From Dugong dugon (lineage: Eukaryota; Chordata; Mammalia; Sirenia; Dugongidae): 64,000 nucleotides of DNA. The notes beneath the pieces are model-generated. The model worked only from the letters and a program-made list of their open reading frames with translations, made no database searches and was not told where the DNA came from. Both the position numbers and the translations under genes were made by a program. The stretch covers positions 59,462,828 to 59,526,827 of the forward strand of contig CM057482.1 of NCBI GenBank assembly GCA_030035585.1, in the 5' to 3' direction. Shown here piece by piece: positions 49,101-61,100 of the stretch; the stretch's first letter is position 1, and the number at the start of each line of letters is the position of its first letter.

Positions 49101-52100
49101 TGTGACATTAGCATCTGTGAGCTGCAAAGCAGATGGTCTATCAAGTTCTTCTAGAAGCAACTGGCCTAAAAAAACCCTCTACTACTCAAACTGTGGTCTG
49201 AGACCAGCCGTGTGGGCATCGCCTGGAGTGTTAGACACGCTGGGTCCTAAGCCCTGTCCTGGGGCCTCCTAGGCAGACTCTGGGGACCCCCATGCACGTG
49301 TGTTCCACGTCCCTGCAGGAGGCAGTGCTGCCCAGGCCCACACCATATGCTGTGAGTTACCTCACTGAGGTCAGCGATGGTGAGGCTCATCCCGGCCAGC
49401 TGCTTCCAGACGGGCTCTGCGAGGCTGAGGCTGAGCGGACTCCCAGTGCGGATGGCGATGCCCACTAACACACCTGGTCATCCAAAACACAAAGGACAGA
49501 GGACACTCATGAACTATAAACCCAGTGCAGACTTAGCCCTACAGAGGTCTCAGTGCCTCTAAATCAACTGCACTCAAACTCATGTGATGGCCACTCAAGG
49601 ACAGATGCATATTTCTAAATTCCTCAATCCTTTTTGTTCCGATAGGCCCAGTTTCTAAATGCTACCAGACTGTTATCTCAAGGCAGAAACCTTTCGTTCT
49701 CTTTTCAGCAACAAGTATCAGCTACAGAGAAGCCAGTTAGTGCCCATGTGATGGCAGAACAAGCAACCGGAGCTCCAGGGGGCAGGTGCTCTGCCCTGCA
49801 GCAGCAGCCCTGCCCGCCCCTGGACATGAGTGGACCATCAGCCACGGGTGCTCCACGCAGAACCCTGAGGTGCAATAGGCAGTGGGGCTGGGTAACAGCC
49901 GACCTCTCCCTTCTCAGGTGCATGATCTTGAGGGTCAGCTACAGTTAGAATACAGAAACACTGGCGTTCAGATCCTCTGGCAGCCACAGCATCTTGTCTT
50001 CAAATACGCCATTGTGCTAATAAACAGAGGGGCCTGTCTGGTCTGTAGCCCTCCCTGCAGCAAGGCACAGATGTAGCTATGGCACAACATGTGCCAACCA
50101 TCACAAACTGAACCCGCAGTACTAGAAAGTCAACAACAAATATCTTGCTAATTTCTATAAATGTTACAAATAATTTCTATTGGAAAGAGTCTCAAAAGCT
50201 AAAAGTAGATATTCAAAATATCTCCTGTCACTAACAAGGCAGAGAGTAGATAATAAACCAAGATAAAAGGCAACCATGAGAATCTGGATCTTCTGGAGTC
50301 ATGGAGGATGGATGAACCCCTGAAACTACTGTCCTGAGATAACCCTTAAACCTGAAATCCAAAATACCCATGAAGTCTTCTTAAAAGCAAATAATAGTTT
50401 AGCTTAACTAGTAAAGAATGCCTTGAGCATTACTGTGCTCTTTTAAGATCTATCTATATGGCATCAAATTGACAACAGAAATTTAAAAGATTAGATAGGA
50501 AACTTAGGGTGCAGTGAGTTTATGTTAACGGGGGAGGAACAACTTAGAAAAGGAGGATGAGAATGATTGCACAACTTGAAGAACATAATCAATGTCACTG
50601 AATTGTACTTGTAGAAATTGTTGCATTGTGTATGTTCTGCTGTATACATTCTCAACAACAACAAAAATAAAACAGATTATATACAAACACATACAAAAAA
50701 GGCAACCACAAACGACACAGACATGGCACCGACAGCCAGCCCAGCAAGCACCTACCCAGGAAGCGGAACATGCTTGTGTGCACGGGCGCCCGGGCGGCAG
50801 GGCTGAGCAAGTAGCAGTCCCGGTTGGCCCCAGACTCGTCTCTGCCATTGGGCGTCACAATCAGAAGAGGAGTGAGTCCGTTCTGAAGCTCCTCGCAGAT
50901 CTCGGCGATGGACTCACTGTAGCCACCACCACAGTCATCCACAGACTCACCTTGGGTGAGAAGGAGATGAGCCACTCACCGACTGTGGTGACAGGGAGCA
51001 CGTGTGAAGGCATATACAAGTGGGCTTCCCAGGCACCCAGAAGGACACGCATTCACGTTCCATCAGTATCTCTTCAGCACACAGAGGAGGTTCTTACCCA
51101 CAAACTTGACTTTCCAGACTCGGTGTGGAAGGAGGAGGCTGTCTGGACTAAACGCGCTCATTTTAGCACACATCTGCCCAAAGACGGACTTTGTGCCATC
51201 AGGGCCTGCTAGCCCACCTTTACTTCTTGAGCGTTTGACCTAGAAAGGAGAAAGAAAGAAAATATGAACCAGCTGCAGCAGCTGGAAGCACAGCCCACAC
51301 CTGTCCTCCTGTGCAGTGAGACCGGCATAGATGCATGTGGTCCCTGTCTCACCAGAGCACACAGCAGTCCATTGCCGAGTCCAAAGGCCTCTCCTGTGGC
51401 CCCTGTTTGTCCTTTACTCCGGTGTGGCACTGACTAGAGTTGGGGGAGCCACCCGCTCTCCCTGAGGCTTGGACATGAGCCTGACTCGGCACTCACTGCT
51501 GCATGGCCATATGCTGCAGGCTGAAGTGGGGCACCCTCAATTTCTGTGTCGGTAAAAGGCGGCAGCTCCTACCTGAAGAGTGGGCATGAATGGTAAATGC
51601 AGCCCGGAAGGTTCCAGCCTGAGCTAGGCTGGGAGCAGGCATGCCTGTGTGCACTGTTACCACCACGACCTCACAGGTGATTTGGGGCCTCCAGGAAAGT
51701 AGCAAAAGCAAAACCAAACAAAAATCATCAAGAGTTTTTACAGCGAGCCCTGTACCTCATTCTTCTAACGCTCATTTCCCCTTCCATGTTAACTGTCCAT
51801 ATCCAAGTCCTTTCCTGGCCATTTATCTTTTTCATGCCAACCTAGGAGGTTTTCCTCCAGGCTGCAGAAGGTCTGACCACTGAGTGTCTGTTTCAGAGCT
51901 GCTTACTGAAGCTCCCAGCATGTTTTTCATCTCCCACATTCCAAGCCCTCTGATGACATCTGTCATCTGTCCCATGCAGGAGCACCACACAGACCAGGAT
52001 TTGAATGGCCGAGAGCAGGGAGCATGCCTACGGGGCTAAAGTGGCCAGGATGAACACACAGGCAGGACCTCCCTACACCCTGCCCTCACCCAGCAGTGCA

Positions 52101-55100
52101 GCTAGGGCACTCTGGTCTCCACCTCACCTCTCCCAGTCAGTGACATGCACAGCACTCCTCCGGGCTGGCGGTTTCTAAACAAACGCAGTTTCCAAAATGA
52201 CAGACTGCTACCTACTACTCACCTGGGGGTCATCCAGGCTGTCGACACTGCAGCCTCCAACCCCCCACTGTGCATTTCACCTTCACCCGACAGCCTGCCC
52301 CCTGCAGATGCTTCACTGCCTCGCCGTGGCCTCTGGGGAATGAGATTCCAGTGACTCCAGAAGTGGCCCCCCGGGCAGACTCTCAGCACCCACAAGGCTT
52401 GCACCATGTGGCTGACAACCAAAACCAGATACTCTGCCTCGTGAGACACCACCTTTCTCACCCTCATTTACTTCACTGCACTGGTGACGCTCCCAATCAT
52501 CATGTCATCAAGCCCCGAGCCCAGTACGGTCACCCCTCAGCCATAATTCTCATCCTACAGTATAATTTTTGAGCAGCTCAGACAAAGGACGTCATGGCCC
52601 TTACCAGGCTGTGCATCAGAGACACCTGTGACACTGTCTGAAACCACATCAAAGTAAAAAACTGAGGAGTGACGTGATCATAGGAATATGCTTTTATACT
52701 GAATCCTCCAGCAAAAGTCTCACCATTTCCACCTCTTCATGAGTTCTAGTTGCGTTTAAACAGTAATTCTCCTTAGTACAAATTACCTCTGCCAAGACTA
52801 AGAATGAAGAACAGTGAAGACGGCAGTAACAGTTGTGGTTATCTGCGGAAGAACTTGGCTACGTGCTGCAGTTAGCTGCTGTCACCAGTGTTATCTCATC
52901 TGCTCCTCGCAGTGACTTTCTAAGGTCCACGTATCCACATAGGAAAGCCAGCCCGACAAAGGAAGGAATGCATCTCAAGTGTCATAGCTGTTACGTGAGA
53001 AGTGAGAGGACAGCCACATACGGCATGAGCCCTTCTCAAGGCCAGGCAGCAGTGCTGCACATCCTCAGGCTCTGTGGCAGGCAGGGAAGCAGGGCTGTGT
53101 GAGCACAGGCAAGACACGGACAGGGACGCTGTGGGCTCACAGATGAAGTCACTGATTTTAACTGTCTTTAATCTGTATTTCCTGAATTTTCAGAGATGAT
53201 TAATTATGTCATTAATTTTAAAGTAATTAAAATATTTTCTATATATTGATTTTCAGATCCTGTTATAAAACTAATTCAAATTCAAAACAAATAAATAAAT
53301 AAAAATACTCCAGGAACATGACCCAAGATGTAGCATCTCTAAAAGACTTTCCACACTAGGGAGGAGGCCAGTGGCGGTGGCGGCCAGGACAGGCAAAAGT
53401 GGGCACCTATTTGAGGATTCACTCAGTGGTTTTACCTCATGTCTAACTTTTGTCAGAAAAACACTTCTACTTCCATCTTTGTTGAAACCTTTAGAGCTTC
53501 GGGAGGGTATGACATCCTGAGTGAGATGAACCTGCTCTGAGACCTGAGGGCTGCGGGATGGGCCAAAGCCCGCCAATGAGACATCGAACAGCACACATAC
53601 CATGTCGAGTATCACTCGTTTGCTTTGTAAAAACATTCCTGGTATAAAAGCATCTGCCAGTTCTCCAATTTGTTCTTTCAAATATCTGTTGAACATTTTC
53701 ATAGTGCAAAGCAATGGGCCGGGGATACAGAACGAGACTGAGGCACCTGAAAAACGTGAGGTAAGAGAAGCTGTGCCGAAGCTGGGCTCTAGCCATCGAG
53801 CTTTCCTGAGGCCCTGGCGTCTCTCTGCCTGGGCTCTAGCCATCGAGCTTTCCTGAGGCCCTGGCGTCTCTCTGCCTGGGCTCTAGCCATCGAGCTTTCC
53901 TGAGGCCCTGGCATCTCTCTGCCTGGGCTCTGCCACCCAAGTGCTGTGAGCTTCTGGGACAGGGCCGTGGGCCAGACATGCTCAGAGCAGGCGGGAGATG
54001 ACGTGTAAGCCACCAGCTGTCCTTACTTAGAGGCTCTTTCTGACCTGATAATGCACAGCGAACCAAAAAGGTCATCCAAGGTAGGGAAATAAAAACTCTT
54101 TTATGCAACTAATTAAGCAACCTACTTAACTTGTAAAATTAGCCTACTGACCTCCAGTCGACACTGAACACTGACGTCAGGGAAGAGGGAAGCTAACCAT
54201 GCCCACATCTGTCAATGCGGTCACATGTGCTGTCTAACAAAGGACAGGCTCTGATGTCTTCATCCAGAATGGCCCCAAGTACAACTCTGGGAAAACTTCT
54301 AGTCATGTAACCAACATCAGGGTAAAAATCATGTGTTAATACCAAAGTTAGAGGAACAAAGAATGTTTTCTTCACAGTTCTCTGTTCCTGTTCCAAAAGG
54401 CTGGGCTGATCGCATTTGTGCATGAATGTCAAGTGCCTCACAGCAGTGCAATTCAGAGCCAGGGTTGTTCTTTCTTTAAGTAAGTTTTTAAACCATAAGC
54501 TTATATACACTCAGCAGCAGTATAAATTCAGAGATGGTCTACCTTTCATTTCTTTGATTACTATCAATCTTGGCCTATCAAACATTAGCAAAGAAAACTA
54601 CCTGAATGGGGGAGGGTTTGAGGCAGCACACAGTGCTGGTGGAAAGGTGAATTGCTACAGCCTTTCCTGCAATGTAGGTTTCAATGGCCTTCAACCCAGC
54701 AAGGCTTCTCAGCCTCAACCAAAGAGAACAGGTGAAGATGGAACGTAGACACGGCCCCACCAAGCAGCCCTCTCTACATCTAAGAAAATGAGAAACAGCC
54801 TTTGAGCCCCCACCAGATGACTCTGAAAACACAGACTGGGGTACATCCCTCCAAGAGAACCCAGGCAGCCAATAAACACAATGCCACAGAATCCTACTTA
54901 ACGGCATGGGGAGGTGTTCACAGTGCATTAAGTGTGAAGAAAAAAGCAAGTTACAAAACAGAGTATCCAGTTTTGCCTACAACAAACAGAGACACACGTT
55001 CCCACGACATAACAGTGGCTGTTATTGCTACGTGGCACGAAGATGGTGATTTCTATTTCCTCTTTTCTGCTTATCTGTATTTGTACTTCAAGGTTATCTG

Positions 55101-58100
55101 AAATAAGTATTACTTCGGTTATAAAGAAAAGAAATTCCGGTTCCCACCTGGAAGCAGCATCACAGGATGTTACAGACAGAAAGTATCAAAGAGAAAAGGA
55201 GTCACTCGCTCTTTAAAGCAGCGGTACCCAAGAAAAACTCCACAGGCATCCTCTTCTCCCCGCTGCTGGAGGCACACGATTTGCAACCCATGGAAGCATC
55301 ACACCCAAGATGGATGGGTCTAAATGAACCCCCCTGTGTTACCTGGATTCGGTTCAGCTCCACCACGGGGCCATGCTGACGGTCTCGCACCATGGTTGCT
55401 TGCACAACTTTTCGGAAAGCTGCCTCCTAAAACACGTCAAGCGGACAGAGTTCAAAATCCAACATAGCATCATTCGTAAAGAAATCACGCCACAAGTTTG
55501 TTTAAAATGAGTTCTCTAGAAGTCGCATTTGGTTAAACACATTTGATTAGATAGCTGCAAACTCTCCTTGTTAAGTCATGAGGAGCAGGGTGCCTGGCAG
55601 CAATAGAGCGCACAGGCTGGCAGGCAGGCAGGGCTGCGTTCCCTGATCATCATCTTCGGTGTCCCCACGGCTTGCAGGGTGCTAAGGGCCTGCTCAGTCC
55701 CAGTGTGGCTGGGCCCTGAGAACGCACCAGGACACGATCCTCCCTGCCAACTGTAGGCTTGAGTGGCAGGGGCTAACATGCCTCTGCACTGAGCGTATGG
55801 GGGTACGACTGAACACAAAGATGCAGCAAGGGCCACAGACCCTGGGGTGGCCAGGCTCAGGTGGCGGAAAGGGGAGAAAGAGCAGGAGCAGAGCTCTTGG
55901 TGGAGGTCCACTGAGATGAAACCCAGAGAGCCCAGGCGAAGACTGTGAGGAGGAGAGTGGTGTGGGGTACAGCCTGCATGGAAGGGACCATGAGGGGATT
56001 TGGACATTTCCCTAAGAGGATTAAAAGCTGGAGAGAGACAGGACTATTGGTGCACAGTAGCAGGCGCTCAGCCTGAGCTAGAGCGCAGGTCTGAAAGGAG
56101 CACATCAGAGTGTGGATGGTGCGAGGGGCTGCGTGAAGGGGCAACCATGGCCCTGACTGGGAGAGCAATGCCAAATGGAAGGAGACAGAGATTCAAGGAC
56201 ACCTGAAGGAGGAAGAATTGATAGGAGTCCCAGGTCTCTACTGGAACCTAGTGGCTATCGTCATTCCCAGGGAAGGGACGGCTGGGGGAGCACAGAGTCC
56301 TTACCATGGCCCAGGGCCCTGCAAAACACCAAGGAGGGCAGAAGCTGATACCATCTGGGGCCCCTTCTCCTGGGAGCAGAGGCTGAGAAAAGCAACCTCT
56401 GAGGAACAGGACCAAGACATAGAAGGGGACCCAGGGAGGGGTCGCAGTGGCTGAGCCATGTAGTCATTGCTTTTCAGACAGATGGAGAGGTTGGGTAGTA
56501 TCTATAATATGGTCCTGAGGAAGAGCTTTTGAATATTTAACGGTGGTTAGGGGAGGAAAGTAGAAAACCTAGGAGAAAGAAGGAATCACTGACAAAATAA
56601 GGCCCCCCAGGAAACAGAAAAAGCAGAAGACCTTGGTGAACAAGAACACTGGGGATTATAACAAGCAGAACATGAACATCAAAGCGTTTCTTGTGCTCTC
56701 ATCCATTCTCTCCTTTCCCCCCACACTGAGCATGGTTTTGAGTTACTGTCCAGTATCCATTCTTCTCCATCTGAAGTATTCCCTTGAGCATTTCTCGTAG
56801 GATAGGTCTAGTGGTAACAATTTTCCTCCATTTTTATTTATCTAGGAATGTCTTAATTTCACCCTCATTCTTGAAGGACAGAATTGCTGAATATAATATT
56901 CTTGGTTGGCAGTTCTCTTCTTTCAGCACTTTAAACATGTCATCCCACTGCCTTCTTGCCTCCATGGTTTCTAAGGGGAAACCTTAATCCTACTGACAGT
57001 CTCCTGTATGTGACACTTCTGTTGTTCCTTTCAAAATTATCTTTATCCTTGGTTTTAGAGACCTTGATTATAATGTATATAGGTGTGGTTCTCTTTGGGT
57101 TTATCCTACTTGATGTTCATTGAGCTTCTTGGATGTGTAGGTTCATATCTTCTGTCAGATTTGAGAAGTTTTCAGCCATTATTTCTTCAAATACTCTTTC
57201 TGCCCCTTTCTCTCTCTTCCTTCTGGGACTCTCCTAATGCATATATTATTCTGTTTGATGGTATCCCACGGGTCTCTTAGGCTCTATTCACTTGTCTTCA
57301 TCCTTTTTTCTTCTTAAGACTCAATAATCTCAACTGCCCTATTTTCAAGTTCACTGATTCTTTATTCTGCAAATTCAAATCTGCTGTTGAGCCCCTTCAG
57401 TAAATTTTTCATTTCTGTTATTGTACTTTTCAGCTCCATTATTTCTGCTTGGTTCTTTTAAAAGATTTCTACCTCTACTGAGATTCCTGTTTCATTCTTA
57501 TATCATTTTCTTGATTTCCTTTAGTTCTTTTTCTGTGTTTTCCTTTAATTCTCTGGGCATTATTTAGTACTACTGCTTTAGTCTTTGTCTATACAGAAAT
57601 CAACATTCATTGGTGGTTACCAGGGATGGGAGGGGAAAGGAGGGGGACTCACTCTCTAGATAGTAGATACTTGTTATATTTGGTGATGGGAAAGGCAATA
57701 CTAAATGCAGGTGAAGTGTGCACAACTTGACCAAGGTAAACAATGACACCAAGAAGTACACAAAAATAAGGGACTTTCTGGTGAATGTTATAACATATAC
57801 AGTTTTTCAATAACAACCAAAAAATATGTGAGTGGTTACATAGGCAGATACGTATTCATACATGTATATAGAAAAACATATGTGTATATATATGAGTGCA
57901 CGTATAGGCTTATCTGTAGACATATGTGTATATATATATATGTATGTGTGTACTGCATATGTATTCATATATATAATAAAGCATATAGAGGGCACAGTTA
58001 CAGATACTTCCCAGATATAACCAAACACCTCGTGGGAGTGGCCTACTGGATTTAAAGACTTAGGACCATAATCTTGTGGGACAATTTGGTCAACTGGCAT

Positions 58101-61100
58101 AACATAGTTCATAAACTTTATGTTCTACATCCTCATTTGGCAAGTAGTGTCTGGGGTCTTAAAAGCTTGCAAGAAGCCATCTATTGTGCTCTATAGGTCT
58201 TTAATCAACTAGAGCAAAAGAGAAAGAAACCAAAAGACTCAAAGAAGAAACTAGCCTACAGGGGTAATAGCCTACATGAACCATGGCCTCATCTATCCTG
58301 AGACCAGAAGAACTAGATGGTGGCCGGCTACCACTACCAACCGCTCTGACCAGGGACACAATAGAAGGTCCTGGATAGAATAAGAGAAATGTAGAACAAA
58401 ACTCTAATTCTTAAAAAAGCCAGGCTTACTGGACCAGTAGAGGCTAGAGGAACCCCCAAAACTATTGCCCTGAGATACCTTTTAAACTTTATCCTGAAAA
58501 CACATCTGGAGGTCATCACTCAGCTAAATAACAGATTGGTTCATAAAATAAAAAATATCACCTGTGAGTACTGTGCTCCTTTAAAAAAACATCTATAGGA
58601 GACCAAATGCTCAACATTTATCCTAAAGCAAAGATGAGAGGGTAAGGGTTGGGGGTGGGAGGGAGGCAGGGAAGCTAGATTAATGGAAACAGGACAACCA
58701 GAACAGAAATAATGAGAATGCTGACACACTGAAAAATGTAACCAATGTAACTGAACAATATGTATAGAAATTGTTAAATGGGAACCTAAGTTGCTGTGTA
58801 AACTTTCACCAAAACACAATGAAGTATTAAAATAAAAAATAAAGTCTTTGTCTAGTAACTCCATTTTCTGATCTTCCTCAGGGATAGTTTTTGTCAATTT
58901 ATTTTTAATTTTTTTTTTTTTTATTGTACTTTAGGTAAATGTTTACAGAACAAATAGTTTCTCATTAAACAGTCAGTACACATATTGTTTTATGACATTG
59001 GTTAACAACCCCACAACATGTCAACACTCTCCCTTCTCAACCTTGGAGGATCTTTTCTTTTTTTGGTGAAAATATACATAGCCAAAGATACACCATTTCA
59101 AAAATTTCGACACGTACAATTCAGTGTCTGTCACTTTATTTTGATCTTTTGTATGGAATCTTTTCCTATTTCTTCATACGCCTATGACTCTTTGTTGAAA
59201 CCTGGACATTTAACTATTATAAAGTGGTAACTCTGGATATTAGCTTCTTACCTTTCCCTAGGGTTTGCTCTTCTTCATTATTGTTATTATTATTTTAAGT
59301 TATTGAAGGTGATAGCTCTTTGCTTCAACATCAGATTCCCTGTCTTGTTATACTTGCTGTGGTCACTTCACTACTGGTCTCTCTGCTTTGGGAGTGCCAG
59401 CTATCACAGCTTCACCTCGAGGCTCCCTTAGTAGGGGTACTGGTTGTGCTGCTCACGCACTAGACTCCCCACCTGGGGGCGCTAGCTTTGTCACTCTAAA
59501 ACAGGACTCTCCGGCCAGGAGTGCTGGCTCACACTGTGCTCACCGTGCTGCTCGGATATAGGACTTCTTGTCTGGGTATGCTGGTCACTGCCATCACCCC
59601 AAGATAGCTGTGCTAAGCCAAGGATGGGGGTTGGGTGTGGACACGTGGAGATCCACTGCTCTCCCACAGTTTATATGTGACCTTTTTCTTTATCCAGCAT
59701 TCACTTTGGTCTGCCAGCCCTTTAACTGCTGTCTAGAGTTCTGAGATTCGATTTCATCAATTTTTGCTTGTTTTCTTCTGGATTTGCTGTGGTGGGACAG
59801 AAGTGTGCAACCGCTTATACTACCATCTTTCTCCACCTCAACCTTGCTCTCTGTTTTTTAGGCTCCTGTGCTCCTGGACACTCTGACACTCCTGCCCAGG
59901 AGCTGGTGGAAGGCCCAGGGAGGACTCCAAGCAGCGGCGCTGTGACTGTTTAGGTGCTAGGTGTGAAGAAAAGGAAAGCTCAAGGGTGTTCTACAGGGTC
60001 CTTTTTAGGCTGCCAGACCAGGCTGCACAGAAGGAGCACTGACACAAATTTAGAGGGGACGCCCTGAGGAAAGGGCCACACTGGCTGCAGGCCCCCTAGG
60101 ATGGGCTACGGGAGTCAGCAGGGAGACAGCCTCACAAACCCACATGCTTTCCAGGAGAGCAGACAGACAGAGAGTGTGTACCACCAGGGACAGAAACCAC
60201 AACCGAGCAGGGAGAGATCTGAAGAGTCCAGTAAAAACCAAACATCCGAGAAGAGTTAAAAGAGTTTTCTCTTTGGAGATGGACATAACGGAAAAATAAA
60301 TAAATGAATAAAACCACAGACATCTAGAGGGCAGAACAGTGTAGTACAGAGCACAATCTTTTACAATCTCCCATACCTACCTGCACGCTCTAATGGGAGC
60401 AGAAAGTCAATTTTCAGAAGCAATTAACTAACTGAGAGACACAAAAATCAAATAATTCCACTAGCTGACCTCTGTCTTCAGGGGAAGCTGCAAACCACCA
60501 GCATCAGGGAGAGTCAGCCAGGGAGACAGGCTCACAGAGGCACCCTCGTTATCAGACACCCTCTCACAACCCCACTTTGACCTTGCTTTCCTGACTATCT
60601 TCACACAAAGACAGTCTCTCCCCTATCACAAACACTTCTGGTATTTGAGTTGGGCCCCCTAGGCCAGCCCTCCTGTGCCCCTCTCTTCTGTGCTCTGAGC
60701 ACATCCTGGCAGGAACATCTCCCTCCTCTTCCCACCACAACACCACCCATTTCCCAAAAGCTGCTGATCTTTGCCCATGTCCAGGATCAGAGAGAAGGTT
60801 GACACGTCCTCTGCTTCAAGGGTGGCTTTCAGATCCTCCACATGCCCATCTCCTCTTTCAGATGCTGCTGCATTCAGAGGCCCCTCTTTGGAGCCATGTG
60901 GACTGTTGAGGGCTTGCTCTGATGAGCATCCCCAGCCTCTGACCCCACGTCCAGGCCGATGGCCGTGTGCCCACAACAACCACAGACAGATGCACTCTGC
61001 CGGGGTGGGGCACATCCATACCTGTCACCTTTCTTTCTCTCCTCACAAAGAAAGAATTTCCCCTGATCACTGTCCATTATCATCTCCACTTAGGGGGATA

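Larger units (their letters stand above)
51240..55342 (-). other. HERC2: HERC2 intron 86 (by exon count)
   Basis: The intron is 4.1 kb, nearly free of recognisable recent retroelements, in contrast with the L1-filled intron upstream. It carries a 47-bp minisatellite and the candidate OCA2 enhancer. The CACATGTG E-box at 54,222-54,229, in a TCACATGTGC context, could bind MITF/TFE-type factors. Confidence 0.8.
56690..59846 (-). mobile_element. Old L1 with 5'UTR and ORF1 but no ORF2, split by two younger L1 tails
   Basis: On the minus strand the element starts near 59,846 with GGTGGAGAAAGATGGTAG, a typical L1 5' end. It has a 5'UTR to about 59,130, then ORF1 text at 57,579-56,700 (ACCATGGAGGCAAGAAGGCA, GTGGGATGACATGTTTAAAG). 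It ends without ORF2. Younger L1 pieces at 57,591-58,842 and 58,906-59,128 split it, each with a target duplication. It may be a HAL1-type (ORF1-only) element or an L1 cut short. Family assignment is uncertain. Confidence 0.75.

Noticed and set aside
53271..53843. 190-aa minus-strand frame
   Set aside because: It lies in HERC2 intron 86 and runs into the 47-bp minisatellite. The flanking exons join in frame without it.
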